A program made the translations under genes and the position numbers. From Bacteroidota bacterium (GTDB lineage: Bacteria; Bacteroidota; Bacteroidia; Cytophagales; Cyclobacteriaceae), in assembly GCA_013285945.1 (NCBI GenBank), contig JABDGP010000007.1, positions 1-64,000 on the forward strand: a stretch of 64,000 nt of DNA. The letters run 5' to 3'. Shown in pieces: positions 1 through 10,717 of the stretch. The first letter of the stretch is position 1. Each line of letters opens with the position of its first letter. The notes beneath the pieces were generated by a model. It did no database searches. It saw only the letters and a program-made list of their open reading frames with translations, and was not told the origin of the DNA.

Positions 1-16
1 TGCAGACGATCTGCAA

Positions 17-44
17 TTGACCATTGACCACTGACCACTGACGA
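17..44. repeat. Short heptanucleotide tandem repeat, four units (TTGACCA TTGACCA CTGACCA CTGACGA)
   Basis: Read directly: ttgacca|ttgacca|ctgacca|ctgacga at 17-44, just 3' of the minus-strand gene ending at 72. Confidence 0.7.
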
Positions 45-71
45 GCCGACTCATTGGGAAAATTGAGCAGA

Positions 72-1184
72 TCAGTTATTCACCGTAGCAGAAACATTTA
101 CCTGTAGCTGCGTACCCGGCAGCACGGAGGCATTCTGGATATTTACACTGTTAATTTGTGGGATAGGCGGAAGCGGGCTCGTGTCATACCCACCGCCAAT
201 GGCGCCTCCGCTTGGAAATGGATACGAACCTCCATAAATGCCAATGTCCGTGCCGTCTGTGCCGGCATTGTGTCCAGTTGAACCCGTTTGAAGTCTATAG
301 TTGAAAGTGGCATTATAATTATTCAAATCAGTAACATTAGTAAACAGCGGGTTGACACCAACTTGATTATTGCCACCCGTATTATTGTTAGCTAAAAAAC
401 TATTGGTTGGCGTTGCTGAACTAATATTCGATGAAACAGAAATATTGTTATTAAAAGTGCACTGGGTAATATTCCCCATAACTATAGTTCCAGAAGAGCT
501 TGTAAAAATATTGTTGGTTACGATTGCAAATTGGATAGAAGAAATAGCGCCTATCGCGCCGTTACCATTTCCATTTAAATTAATAAACAGATTGTGGTCG
601 ATTACTACTGAGGGCTGATTGAAGTTGCTTATACAATTTTGACTTGAATTATAAAAAAGGTTGTTCTGGATGACGACATTGCTGGAATTGTTATTTCCAT
701 TGATTGACCCGCCAGGGAATTGACCCGTCATGACATTGTTATAAATTGCCCAATTAATCATTTGCAGGTTAATCTGACCGATTTGATTCCTGAACATTTT
801 GATGTTATTTATGCTTAGGGAGCCGCTTGTTAACCCGACATTTGCGACTTTGAATCCCGAGATCACAGTTCCTGAACCGTCATTCACACCAGCATCTTTA
901 AAGAAATTAATATTATTTACCGCAGTGATCAGGTTAAACTGATTGGCTACGCTGAAGCCAGCGCCAATCAATACTAACTTTTTGGTGATGTTGATATCCG
1001 AATACGTGTACTGTGTGCCATTCACATAAATTGTATCGCCTGCACTTGCAGCAGCGATCGCCTGCGGGATGTCGGGATATTGCGCGGGCTTGTTGAGGTC
1101 GTTGCTCACCGTACGAATAGTTGCATTGGCATGTATTGCACCAATAAGCAATACAAAAATCCAGAAGTTCGTTTTAGCTTTCAT
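72..1184 (-). CDS. Secreted right-handed parallel beta-helix repeat protein
   Basis: N-terminal signal peptide (MKAKTNFWIFVLLIGAIHANA), then 'QAIAAASAGDTIYV' and repeated Asn-rich NNI/NNxF turns typical of pectate-lyase-like beta-helices. Confidence 0.65.
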   Translation of the reverse strand: MKAKTNFWIFVLLIGAIHANATIRTVSNDLNKPAQYPDIPQAIAAASAGDTIYVNGTQYTYSDINITKKLVLIGAGFSVANQFNLITAVNNINFFKDAGVNDGSGTVISGFKVANVGLTSGSLSINNIKMFRNQIGQINLQMINWAIYNNVMTGQFPGGSINGNNNSSNVVIQNNLFYNSSQNCISNFNQPSVVIDHNLFINLNGNGNGAIGAISSIQFAIVTNNIFTSSSGTIVMGNITQCTFNNNISVSSNISSATPTNSFLANNNTGGNNQVGVNPLFTNVTDLNNYNATFNYRLQTGSTGHNAGTDGTDIGIYGGSYPFPSGGAIGGGYDTSPLPPIPQINSVNIQNASVLPGTQLQVNVSATVNN

Positions 1185-1278
1185 GGGTTTGATTTTAGGC
1201 TAATCAAATTTCCCCATTAAACTCACTTCCTCACATCGGATGAATATCTGATTTTAATAGGATAGAGAATAGTTCTGA

Positions 1279-1905
1279 TTAACTCTTTCGCAGCACTTTT
1301 GCTACAGCCTGTGCTTTACTGTGCACATGCAACTTTTCGTAAATGCTCGAAATGTGGGTGCGCACCGTAGAGATGCTGATGAAATACTTGTCGGCTATTT
1401 TTTTATAACTCAACCCATCAACGAGAGAATAAAGTATTTCCTTTTCTCGCACAGTAAGTGAGTAGTCATCTACAGGAGAGACTGATTTTGACTGAAAGGA
1501 TTGAATTATCTTTCTCGCTATGGTATCGCTCATCGGTGCTCCGCCACCAGAGAGTTCACGCACAGCTTCTATAATTTGTGTTGGCGGTGTCTTTTTTAAA
1601 ATATATCCGGATGCACCGTTGCGAATGGCTTCAAATATTTTTTCGTCATCTTCGAATACAGTAAACATTAAAATCTGCATCAAAGGAAAATTGGACTTCA
1701 CCGTGCGCACACCTTCTATTCCCGAAATTTCGGGTAAGCCAATATCCATCAAAATAATATCGGGCTTGGCCTTGTTCAATTCACTTACAATATTCTGAAG
1801 ATTGCCCATAACCGCTACACATTGCATACCCTCCGAATTGTTCAATAAATTCGCCAAGCTGCTCCTCAATGCAGTGTTATCTTCAACAATGGCTACTTTA
1901 ATCAT
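1279..1905 (-). CDS. LuxR/NarL-family response regulator
   Basis: REC domain (VAIVEDNTALR...DIILMDIGLPEISG...) and C-terminal HTH (LTVREKEILYSLVDGLSYKKIADKYFISISTVRTHISSIYEKL). Confidence 0.93.
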   Translation of the reverse strand: MIKVAIVEDNTALRSSLANLLNNSEGMQCVAVMGNLQNIVSELNKAKPDIILMDIGLPEISGIEGVRTVKSNFPLMQILMFTVFEDDEKIFEAIRNGASGYILKKTPPTQIIEAVRELSGGGAPMSDTIARKIIQSFQSKSVSPVDDYSLTVREKEILYSLVDGLSYKKIADKYFISISTVRTHISSIYEKLHVHSKAQAVAKVLRKS

Positions 1906-1963
1906 GCATAATGATCTATTCAGGTAAAGTTGCTTAATCTGTCGAGATTATTCTGTCAGATGT

Positions 1964-4963
1964 TTATTTGATTTTCACTTGTAGCGACACACAGTTTCCG
2001 TGTTTTAGATCGGATTCTATTTTAAGGATCGCTTTCATTGACTCTGCTCTTTTTTTCATGCTACTCAACCCATTGCCTTCATACGAAAAGTTGGGATCGA
2101 AAACTTTTCCATTGTCGGTAATTATCACCTTCAAATGGTTTTGCTCATAATTCACAGCAATGGAGGCTATCGTGCAATCAGCATGCTTTATAATGTTATT
2201 GATTGATTCTTTCAGAATCAAAAAAATATGCTGACGGTATTCCATCGTTAAGGTAAGTTGCTGAATATTGTTTTGTACATCGATCGAATATTCGATGTTC
2301 TTCGCTTCAAAAAGCTGCGCAGCAAATCGTTTCACCCGCAACAAAAGTTTTTCAAGAGAATCATTATCGGGGTTAATACCCCAAACAATGTCATCCATTT
2401 TTTCCATCAACATCTGGGCATTGTCGCGGATCTCTCTTATCATACCCGAAGTATTTTGATGAGACATCCGATGCAGGGCAAGGTCACCAAGTATAGAAAT
2501 AGAACTGAGTGTAGAACCGATATCATCATGCAAATCTGTTGATATCTTACTTCGTAATCTCTCCTGCATAAGTACCTGATTCAGCCGGTAACGATACCCA
2601 ATATAAACTGTCACTGAGATTACAAACGAACTAAGCAAAACAAACCACCAAGTCTTCCAAAACGGTGGGCGAATTGTAATAAAAAGCAAGTCATCTGATT
2701 TATTTGCAACACCATCACTTGTGGCGCCACGTGCTCTGAAAACATAATGGCCTGGGGCTAAACTTGCATACTGCGCCTGGCCGGTATTGCCAACATACCT
2801 CCATTCCTTATCTACTTCGTCGAGTTTGCAATAGTAATGGTTTTGTAACGGATTACTGTAGTTCAGCAATGCCCAGTGAAATGTAAAGTTGTTATAACTA
2901 TAATCGAGATAAATATATTTTTTTCCATCATCACCGCGTTGCACCTGAATTTCTTTGTTTTGCGAAAACAGCTCGGTGATGGTTATTGTTGGAGTCATCG
3001 CTGATTTAAGCATCACTGTAGGATCAAATTCTGTTATATAGTTTTCATCAGCGTATAGAATTTTTCCTGTGCCAAGACAAGTAATTACGCCATCCATCAT
3101 GTCATTGTTTATCAATCCGTCATTTGATGTAAAACGATTAAATTCATGGGTCTTTTTATTGAATGATAACAAACCGCTGCTGGTGGTTATCCATAATCGT
3201 CCCTGAAGATCGCTGCAAAAGCCGGACACGGTTTTATTCAATTCTTCCGGTACATGCCACTGTTCAATTGCTCTCGTGGTAGTGTGAATTCGAATTACTT
3301 CGCCGGAGATTACAAACCAGAGGTATGGTTTCTCATATTCTATATTTAATAGCCGATATCCGGCGCCGAGCACTTGCGCTGTCGGCTTTGTAAAAGTGCT
3401 GTCCGAGCGATTAAACAAGATCAGTCCTTCGTCAAGATCGGCAAACCAAACATTTCCAACTTCATCTTCTAGTGCACTAGAAACAACAAGTTTTTTGATT
3501 TCCTCTTCTCGTGTCGGAAACCCTGCCATTATTTTTTTGAATTTCCCGTTGATATCAACTTGCCATATTCCGCTCCTCCATGGAAACACCCAATGCTTGC
3601 CGCGACTATCAATAAACATGTTGGTAAAAAAATTCCGCGCGGGTGTGTTACTTTCCTTTTGTGTAAGGTGAAAATCTTTTTGTTCTCCGGTAACTTCATT
3701 TAGTAATACGAGCCCTGATTCTGTACATAACCAAATATGAGTTGCGTCTTCGCGTACAATATTCAGTGTGGCAATCGACTCAACCCCGCTTCCAGTCTTT
3801 TTGATAACCTTAAATGCAGAATCATAAAGAGTAAGGAATTCAGTACCATTTCCACCAACATACAATTGCTTTCCTTTTTGCAACAATGCAATACTTTGCG
3901 GGGTAATTTTATTAGGAGTAAGATAATGATGGATAAAGAATTGTCTGCCAGGGTCCATGATCTTCACGCCCTGTAAATCACTTATCCAAAGCAGGCCATC
4001 TTGCGAAACATATAATTTCGACTGAATAAAATTACTTTCGGTTTCATCCACTGTAGGAAAATATCGCTTCGCATTTCCCTCTTCATCAATGGCCACGAGG
4101 TTTGAGCACCAAATATTGAATTTGCCTCGGAGATTTTTTGCCTCTGCAATTCCATATACATTCAAAGGAACATTTTGACCTGATACAGCGCGTGTTGTTT
4201 TTTTTTCAGGGTCATATACGCGAATGCCCTTGCCCCAGTATCCAAGCCAGAGGTTACCTGTATGGTCTTCGGCAATAGTGTTAATGAGATCAAAAGCTTC
4301 GTGATCCGTTACTTGTTCAAATTTATTTTCACCGAAATGAAATTGCCAAAGACCATTGAAAGTAGACAGCCACAATCTCCCCTTCTTATCTTGATGAACC
4401 TGAACGATGTGGTTGTCAGCTCTGCGTAAAGGGGATTCGTCATGTGTTTCATTATAATGAATTACAAACCGATGCTCCTTAATTATGAACTGAAGCAATC
4501 CTACTTCGGAAGCCAACCAGATATTCCCAATAGCGTCGGCACGAAGATCCCACATCAGGTTGCCATTACCTCTGTTGGTTTTAATGTGATAAGTAGTAAA
4601 AGTGTTTAACTCAGCATCAAATTTCGACAGCCCATCAAGTGTAGCAATCCAATAATCGTGATTTGCGTCTTCAGTTATGGCACTGATATAATTGCTGCGA
4701 AGTGTTGTGGTATCATCCTTTTTGCTTCTATATTTTTTTATAACCGAGCCGTCATACCGGTTAAGCCCGTCTTGTGTTCCGATCCACATAAACCCATAGC
4801 TATCTTGAAAAAAACAGGTAACTCGATTGTCGGATAAACCGTTCTGGTCACTGAGTGAGTATAGCACCAAACGATCGCCGTGAGTCTGTGCGACAATTTG
4901 AATCGCCGCTACTAAAAAAATAAACAGAAAGAAAGAAAATGTGTAACGCATGGAAGGAATCAA
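1964..4963 (-). CDS. Sensor histidine kinase with two-component-regulator propeller, Y_Y_Y domain, TM helix and HisKA_3/HATPase
   Basis: Repeated 'WIGTxxGLxxY/F' propeller motifs, YYCKLDEVDKEWRYVGNTGQAQYASLAPGHYVFRARG (Y_Y_Y), TM segment, DLHDDIGSTLSSISILG H-box; likely start at the internal Met (MRYTFSFF) giving a signal peptide. Confidence 0.92.
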   Translation of the reverse strand: MIPSMRYTFSFFLFIFLVAAIQIVAQTHGDRLVLYSLSDQNGLSDNRVTCFFQDSYGFMWIGTQDGLNRYDGSVIKKYRSKKDDTTTLRSNYISAITEDANHDYWIATLDGLSKFDAELNTFTTYHIKTNRGNGNLMWDLRADAIGNIWLASEVGLLQFIIKEHRFVIHYNETHDESPLRRADNHIVQVHQDKKGRLWLSTFNGLWQFHFGENKFEQVTDHEAFDLINTIAEDHTGNLWLGYWGKGIRVYDPEKKTTRAVSGQNVPLNVYGIAEAKNLRGKFNIWCSNLVAIDEEGNAKRYFPTVDETESNFIQSKLYVSQDGLLWISDLQGVKIMDPGRQFFIHHYLTPNKITPQSIALLQKGKQLYVGGNGTEFLTLYDSAFKVIKKTGSGVESIATLNIVREDATHIWLCTESGLVLLNEVTGEQKDFHLTQKESNTPARNFFTNMFIDSRGKHWVFPWRSGIWQVDINGKFKKIMAGFPTREEEIKKLVVSSALEDEVGNVWFADLDEGLILFNRSDSTFTKPTAQVLGAGYRLLNIEYEKPYLWFVISGEVIRIHTTTRAIEQWHVPEELNKTVSGFCSDLQGRLWITTSSGLLSFNKKTHEFNRFTSNDGLINNDMMDGVITCLGTGKILYADENYITEFDPTVMLKSAMTPTITITELFSQNKEIQVQRGDDGKKYIYLDYSYNNFTFHWALLNYSNPLQNHYYCKLDEVDKEWRYVGNTGQAQYASLAPGHYVFRARGATSDGVANKSDDLLFITIRPPFWKTWWFVLLSSFVISVTVYIGYRYRLNQVLMQERLRSKISTDLHDDIGSTLSSISILGDLALHRMSHQNTSGMIREIRDNAQMLMEKMDDIVWGINPDNDSLEKLLLRVKRFAAQLFEAKNIEYSIDVQNNIQQLTLTMEYRQHIFLILKESINNIIKHADCTIASIAVNYEQNHLKVIITDNGKVFDPNFSYEGNGLSSMKKRAESMKAILKIESDLKHGNCVSLQVKIK

Positions 4964-5064
4964 CCATGTAATTTAAGTTTCTTATGGAAAACTTTACACT
5001 CCACAAATAGGTTTAATTTTGATGTTGAATAAAAAATTGGGAGTCCGTTGTAAATTGCCCGACT

Positions 5065-6861
5065 TTGAAAGTTAACGAATCACTAAAAGCTATTGTCTCC
5101 AATCTCCCTGATTCACCGGGAGTGTACCGTTATTATAATGAGGAAGACGTTCTGATCTATGTTGGTAAAGCCAAGAGTCTGAAAAAAAGAGTCAGTAGTT
5201 ACTTCAACAAACAATCACAATATAGCCGCAAGACAGAAAAGCTGGTATCGGAAATACGAAAGATAGAATATACGTTAGCAAACACGGAATTTGATGCATT
5301 GCTTCTCGAAAACAATCTCATCAAGCAAAACCAGCCCAAGTACAACATTCTGTTAAAAGACGATAAGACTTTCCCATATCTCTGCATTATCAAAGAACCA
5401 TTTCCTCGCATTATTGCCACACGCAAATTTATTCCGAAGTGGGGCGAATATTTTGGCCCATATGCTGGTGTACTTGCCATGAAAAATATTCTGGAATTGG
5501 TTCGTCAATTATATTCTATTCGCACATGCTCGCTTCTGTTATCAGAAGCTAATATTCAACAAAAGAAGTTCAAAGTTTGTCTTGAATACCATATTGGAAA
5601 TTGTAAAGGTCCTTGTGAGGGGTTTCAAGAATTGAAAAATTACCTTGACGATATCGCACAAGCAAGAAATATTTTGAAGGGTGACTTGAGTGTGGTCAAA
5701 AATACGTTTGCTGCGCGCATGAACGAAGCTGCTGAAAAGTTGGAATTTGAAAAAGCAGATGAATACAAGCAAAAGTTGGGTCTTCTCGAAAATTTCCAGG
5801 TGAAGTCGCTGGTAGTTAACCCCAAGATTACCAACATCGATGTAATTACAATCACCGGCAACGAAAATGGTGCATTTATTAATTATCTAAAAGTAAAAGA
5901 GGGGTCAATCATTTTCTCCAAGAATTTGGAAGTCAAAAAGAAATTGAACGAAACCGATGAAGACATTTTAAATATGGCTGTAGCCGAACTTCGCGCGACT
6001 TATCGAAGCGACAACCCCGAAGTGTATACCAATATTCCTTTGTCCTTAAAGTCGGATGAGTTTGAAAATGTGGTTCCGTTAATTGGAGACAAGAAAAAAT
6101 TGGTGGACATGTCGTTGAAAAATGCGTTTTACATGAAACGCGAAAAAGAGCTTGCCAAAGAAACACGACAGTCGAAGAAAAATGAAGTCCTTTCTATCCT
6201 ACAGAAAAATTTACGACTTCTGCAGCTGCCTCGAATTATCGAATGCTTTGACAACTCAAACTTTCAGGGCACCTCGCCGGTAGCAAGCATGGTACGTTTT
6301 GTTGATGGCAAGGCTGACAAAAAAGGTTACCGTCATTTTAATATCAAAACTGTAATAGGCCCCGACGATTTCGCATCGATGAAAGAAATCGTCACACGCA
6401 GATATAAGCGTATCATGGAGGAGCAAGGCGAATACCCTCAATTAATTATTGTCGATGGCGGCAAGGGACAGCTCAGTAGTGCCTGTGAAGCATTGAAAGA
6501 GCTGGGCTTGTACGGAAAAATTCCTATCGTGGGCATTGCAAAAAAACTTGAAGAGATCTATTATCCCGAGGACCCGCTACCTCTTCTCATAAGTAAAAAA
6601 TCTCCAGGACTTCAACTCATGCAACAAATACGTGATGAAGCCCACCGCTTTGCCATTGAATTTCACCGGCTGAAGCGAAGCAAAAATACTTTCATAACGG
6701 AAATAGAAAATATTCCGGGCATCGGGAAAAAGACAGCAGATAAGCTACTCAGGCATTTCAAGTCTTTTAAGAAAATCAAAGAAGCATCCCTCGAAGAGCT
6801 TACTGTTTTAATTGGAAAGAACTCCGCCGAAAAAATCAAACAGATAGAGAGTGAAACGTAA
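5065..6861 (+). CDS. uvrC: Excinuclease ABC subunit C
   Basis: GIY-YIG N-terminus (DSPGVYRYYNEEDVLIYVGKAKSLKKRVSSYF), UvrC homology domain (ECFDNSNFQGTSPVASMVRF), C-terminal HhH; apparent TTG start. Confidence 0.97.
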   Translation: MKVNESLKAIVSNLPDSPGVYRYYNEEDVLIYVGKAKSLKKRVSSYFNKQSQYSRKTEKLVSEIRKIEYTLANTEFDALLLENNLIKQNQPKYNILLKDDKTFPYLCIIKEPFPRIIATRKFIPKWGEYFGPYAGVLAMKNILELVRQLYSIRTCSLLLSEANIQQKKFKVCLEYHIGNCKGPCEGFQELKNYLDDIAQARNILKGDLSVVKNTFAARMNEAAEKLEFEKADEYKQKLGLLENFQVKSLVVNPKITNIDVITITGNENGAFINYLKVKEGSIIFSKNLEVKKKLNETDEDILNMAVAELRATYRSDNPEVYTNIPLSLKSDEFENVVPLIGDKKKLVDMSLKNAFYMKREKELAKETRQSKKNEVLSILQKNLRLLQLPRIIECFDNSNFQGTSPVASMVRFVDGKADKKGYRHFNIKTVIGPDDFASMKEIVTRRYKRIMEEQGEYPQLIIVDGGKGQLSSACEALKELGLYGKIPIVGIAKKLEEIYYPEDPLPLLISKKSPGLQLMQQIRDEAHRFAIEFHRLKRSKNTFITEIENIPGIGKKTADKLLRHFKSFKKIKEASLEELTVLIGKNSAEKIKQIESET

Positions 6862-6864
6862 AGC

Positions 6865-6903
6865 AGAAAGTCTGGCGTTGACACTTCGCGCACCAAACTT
6901 TCT
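6865..6903. terminator. Possible bidirectional hairpin between convergent uvrC and S9 peptidase genes
   Basis: Inverted repeat agaaagt (6865-6871)/actttct (6897-6903) in the convergent intergenic region; no strong T-run. Confidence 0.3.
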
Positions 6904-6913
6904 ACTCTTACTA

Positions 6914-9052
6914 TTACATATCCTTTTTTGCTAACGGGGGAATCACGCCCATATTATACCATGTGAAAGCATACTGATCTGCAGTTACATCCAGTGCTTT
7001 TGAAAGATTTGATGAACCGTGTCCAGATTTTGTATCAATTCGAATTAATACCGGAGCTACCCCGCTCTGCGACTCCTGCAATGTTGCTGCAAACTTGAAA
7101 GAGTGAGCAGGCACTACTCTGTCATCATGATCGGCTGTTGTAACTAACGTTGCCGGATAGGATGTGCCTGGTTTCAATGCATGGACCGGAGAATATTTTC
7201 TGAGGTATTCAAACATTTCCTTCGAGTCATCGGCAGTCCCGTAATCGTAAGCCCAACCTGCACCCGCGGTAAATTTGTGATACCGAAGCATATCCATTAC
7301 ACCCACTGCCGGCAATGCCACGCGCATCAAGTCGGGGCGTTGTGTCATCGTCGCTCCCACTAGCAGGCCGCCATTGGAACCACCTTGAATGGCTAAGTAT
7401 TCATTAGACGTATATTTCTCTTTAATCAAATACTCTCCGGCAGCAATGAAATCATCAAACACATTTTGCTTATTCATCTTGGTGCCGGCCAGGTGCCACT
7501 TCTCTCCATACTCGCCACCACCGCGCAAATTAGGTTGCGCATAAACGCCTCCGTTTTCCAGCCAAACAATTCGTGACGTATTGAAACTTGGCGTAAGGCT
7601 GATATTAAATCCACCGTAGGCATAGAGTAACGTCGGGTTTTTTCCGTCCAGCTTTGTGCCCTTCTTATAAGTAATGAACATGGGAATACGTGTGCTATCC
7701 TTGCTGTGATAAAAGACCTGTTTGGTTTCATAATCCTCAGAATTGAAATCCACTTTTGGTTTTTCAAATAATGAAGATTTACCGCTGGCTATATCATATT
7801 TAAAAATTGTTGGAGGGTACGTGAACGAAGTGAATGAGTAATAAAGTTCTTTATCATCCACTTTGCCGCCAAATCCATTAGCTGTACCAATTCCCGGTAA
7901 TTCAATTTCGCGTTCAAGCTTCCCTTTGAAATCATATTGTTTCACTTGAGTCTTTACATCTACAAGGTAGTTTGCAAAAATTTTGTGGCCTGCAGTGCCT
8001 GCATTTAACACATTTTCATTCTCGGGGATAATGTCTTTCCAATTTTCGGGAGTAGATTTCATGAAATTAACTCCCACAACTCTGCCATTAGGTGCGCCAA
8101 GATTTGTTTGAATGATCAGTCGATCTCCTTCATTATCTATTACACTATGGTTGTTATCAAAATTATTCACGATCGTGATCAACTTCGCTGAAGGGTTTTT
8201 CAAGTCCTGAATATAGAGCTCGTTACCAGTAGTGCTTGTAGCCGCCGAAATAACAAGGAAGCGTTCATCTTCCGTGAGATATCCGCCCACATACCTGCGA
8301 GGATTTTTATCATCACCAAAAATCAATTTATCCTGACTTCGTGGTGTCCCTACTTTATGATAAAACAGTTTATGGTTTTGAGTCTTGGCAGAAAGTTGGC
8401 TTCCCTTGGGTTTCTCATACGTGCTGAAATAGAATCCGTCATTTCCCTTCCATGCGATACCACTGAATTTGATATTACGAAGTGTATCTTCCAGAATGGT
8501 CTTGTCGGCTGCATTAATAATAATTGCTTCTGTCCAGTCTGCGCCGCCTTTCGAAATTTGAAAACCTGCGCGTGATCCATCCTTTGAAAAGGAGACGCCG
8601 GCCATGCGAGTTGTTCCATCCTTTGAAAAAGTATTTGGGTCAAGGAACACTTTGGGAGTACCTTGCTCACCCTTTTTGCGATACAGAACACTGTGGTTTT
8701 GCAACCCGTCATTCTTATAGAAATAATAGTATTCCCCTTCCTTAAATGGTGCACTCAAGCGCTCGTAACTGTAAAGAGTTTCAAGTCTTTTTTTAATTAC
8801 ATCCCTGTAAGGAATTTTATTGAGGAATCCGAAGGTGACATCATTTTGGTTTTTCACCCATTCGGCAGTGACTTTGGCTGTGTCATTTTCCATCCAACGA
8901 TATGGATCGGAAACTTTCACGCCAAAAAATTCATTTACAGTATCTACTTTCTGAGAAGCCGGGTACTGAAAATTCTTTTCAACTTTTGGCGATTGATTGC
9001 ATGCAGAAAAAAGAAACAAGCCAACACAGACTGCTATTGAAGTATGCTTCAT
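6914..9052 (-). CDS. Prolyl oligopeptidase family (S9A) serine peptidase, predicted lipoprotein
   Basis: Lipobox-like signal (MKHTSIAVCVGLFLFSACNQ), DPYRWMEN, catalytic GGSNGGLL; start reassigned from 9070 to the internal ATG at 9052. Confidence 0.92.
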   Translation of the reverse strand: MKHTSIAVCVGLFLFSACNQSPKVEKNFQYPASQKVDTVNEFFGVKVSDPYRWMENDTAKVTAEWVKNQNDVTFGFLNKIPYRDVIKKRLETLYSYERLSAPFKEGEYYYFYKNDGLQNHSVLYRKKGEQGTPKVFLDPNTFSKDGTTRMAGVSFSKDGSRAGFQISKGGADWTEAIIINAADKTILEDTLRNIKFSGIAWKGNDGFYFSTYEKPKGSQLSAKTQNHKLFYHKVGTPRSQDKLIFGDDKNPRRYVGGYLTEDERFLVISAATSTTGNELYIQDLKNPSAKLITIVNNFDNNHSVIDNEGDRLIIQTNLGAPNGRVVGVNFMKSTPENWKDIIPENENVLNAGTAGHKIFANYLVDVKTQVKQYDFKGKLEREIELPGIGTANGFGGKVDDKELYYSFTSFTYPPTIFKYDIASGKSSLFEKPKVDFNSEDYETKQVFYHSKDSTRIPMFITYKKGTKLDGKNPTLLYAYGGFNISLTPSFNTSRIVWLENGGVYAQPNLRGGGEYGEKWHLAGTKMNKQNVFDDFIAAGEYLIKEKYTSNEYLAIQGGSNGGLLVGATMTQRPDLMRVALPAVGVMDMLRYHKFTAGAGWAYDYGTADDSKEMFEYLRKYSPVHALKPGTSYPATLVTTADHDDRVVPAHSFKFAATLQESQSGVAPVLIRIDTKSGHGSSNLSKALDVTADQYAFTWYNMGVIPPLAKKDM

Positions 9053-9148
9053 GATTTTAGGGTTAATCAAGTAATGATAATAGGTTATAGGCTGGTAACA
9101 AATGACCTTTTGACAAGTGGTGTCATGGCCATTTTTAGGGCCAGAGCA

Positions 9149-10156
9149 CTATTTCTCCAAATACCACTTCACGGTTTTCTGTATTCCGCTGTCAAAGTTC
9201 TCATTGGCTTTCCATTTCAGTTCAGTCTCAATCTTTGAAGCATCAATGGCATATCGCTTGTCGTGACCCGCACGGTCCTGCACATAAGTGATCAATTCAC
9301 TATAAGGTTTTCCGCTTTTGCGCGGCTTTAGCTGATCAAGGATGGAGCAGACGGTTTGAGCAATCTGGTTATTGTTACGCTCATTTCTACCGCCAATATT
9401 GTAGGTTTCGCCGGCACGTCCATGTTGAAACGCCAAATCTATTCCTTTCACATGATCCATTACATACAACCAATCGCGCACGTTTTTTCCGTCACCATAT
9501 ATGGGAATAGGTTTTTCTGCGAGAGCTGTACGAATGATGGTTGGGATTAACTTCTCGTTGTTTTGTTTAGGTCCATAATTGTTAGAACAGTTTGTTGTCA
9601 CTACGTTCATTCCATAAGTGTGAAAATAACTTCTTACAATCATATCGCTACCAGCTTTTGATGCTGAGTAAGGGCTATTGGGAGCGTGAGGAGTTTCTTC
9701 AGTAAAAAGTCCAGTTTCGCCAAGGGTTCCATATACTTCGTCTGTAGAAATATGAAGGAAACGATTGTTCGCTTTGTTATAGTTGAATTGAAAAGGAGCC
9801 TTCATCCAGTTTTTTCGAGCGACATCTAATACAGTGAACGTTCCTAACACATTGGTACGAATGAAAGCCTCTGGTCCAGCTATGGAATTATCCACGTGTG
9901 ACTCAGCTGCAAAATGCACAACCCCCGAAATATTATATTGATTGAAAATGCGTTCTATTAATGAGCGGTCCAGAATATCTCCTTTAATAAAAATATGATG
10001 AGGATTAGCATCTACTTCTTTCAAATTGCTTAAGTCACCAGCATAAGTAAGGGCATCCAGATTTATCACTTGGTAATCTTTGTACTGATGAAGAATGTGA
10101 GTGACGAAATTAGACCCTATAAAACCTGCTCCTCCCGTAACCAAAATCGATTTCAT
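9149..10156 (-). CDS. rfbB: dTDP-glucose 4,6-dehydratase
   Basis: GGAGFIGSNF, HFAAESHVDNSI, HISTDEVYG, YSASKA; adjacent rfbC/rfbA. Confidence 0.97.
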   Translation of the reverse strand: MKSILVTGGAGFIGSNFVTHILHQYKDYQVINLDALTYAGDLSNLKEVDANPHHIFIKGDILDRSLIERIFNQYNISGVVHFAAESHVDNSIAGPEAFIRTNVLGTFTVLDVARKNWMKAPFQFNYNKANNRFLHISTDEVYGTLGETGLFTEETPHAPNSPYSASKAGSDMIVRSYFHTYGMNVVTTNCSNNYGPKQNNEKLIPTIIRTALAEKPIPIYGDGKNVRDWLYVMDHVKGIDLAFQHGRAGETYNIGGRNERNNNQIAQTVCSILDQLKPRKSGKPYSELITYVQDRAGHDKRYAIDASKIETELKWKANENFDSGIQKTVKWYLEK

Positions 10157-10159
10157 ATT

Positions 10160-10717
10160 TCAAAAATTAAATTGGGCGTCTGCCAATCGAGGGTGCTTTT
10201 TGTCGCGTTCAGAAATTATCATCTCGGGCTCCGCAATTTTCCAATCAATCTTCAAGGCTGGGTCATTAAATAGAATACCGCCTTCGGATGCAGGATAATG
10301 AAATTCGTCGGTCTTATACAACAACTCAACGCTCTCACTTAATACAATGAACCCATGCGCAAAACCTTTGGGTACCAAAAGCTGCTCACCCCGTTCAGAT
10401 GACATTTCAAATTGAAAAGTCTTGCCAAATGTGCTTTTCTCCTTACGCAAATCCAGCACTACATCAAGTATCTTTCCCGATAGAACCCGCACCATTTTCG
10501 TTTGTGCATATGGCGCATTCTGAAAATGAAGACCTCGCATCACCCCGAGCATTGATCTCGACTGATTATCTTGTACAAACCGAATGTCAATACCAACCGA
10601 TTTCAGATCGCGATAGTTATACGTTTCCATAAAATAACCGCGGGCATCGCCAAGTCTTGTTGTTTCAATTATAGTCAAACCCTCAAATCCTGTTTCAGTT
10701 AATTTTATCCGGCTCAT
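10160..10717 (-). CDS. rfbC: dTDP-4-dehydrorhamnose 3,5-epimerase
   Basis: [34 protein letters not shown]. Confidence 0.97.
   Translation of the reverse strand: MSRIKLTETGFEGLTIIETTRLGDARGYFMETYNYRDLKSVGIDIRFVQDNQSRSMLGVMRGLHFQNAPYAQTKMVRVLSGKILDVVLDLRKEKSTFGKTFQFEMSSERGEQLLVPKGFAHGFIVLSESVELLYKTDEFHYPASEGGILFNDPALKIDWKIAEPEMIISERDKKHPRLADAQFNF

Noticed and set aside
8350-8754. 134-aa minus-strand ORF inside the S9 peptidase gene, plus nearby plus-strand ORFs (8357-9040)
   Set aside because: Alternate-frame or antisense ORFs fully inside a strongly supported CDS; sequences lack domain-like composition
9126-9143. tggcc/ggcca hairpin just past the rfbB stop as terminator of the polysaccharide operon
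   Set aside because: Short 5-bp stem with no downstream T-run on the minus strand; too weak to call
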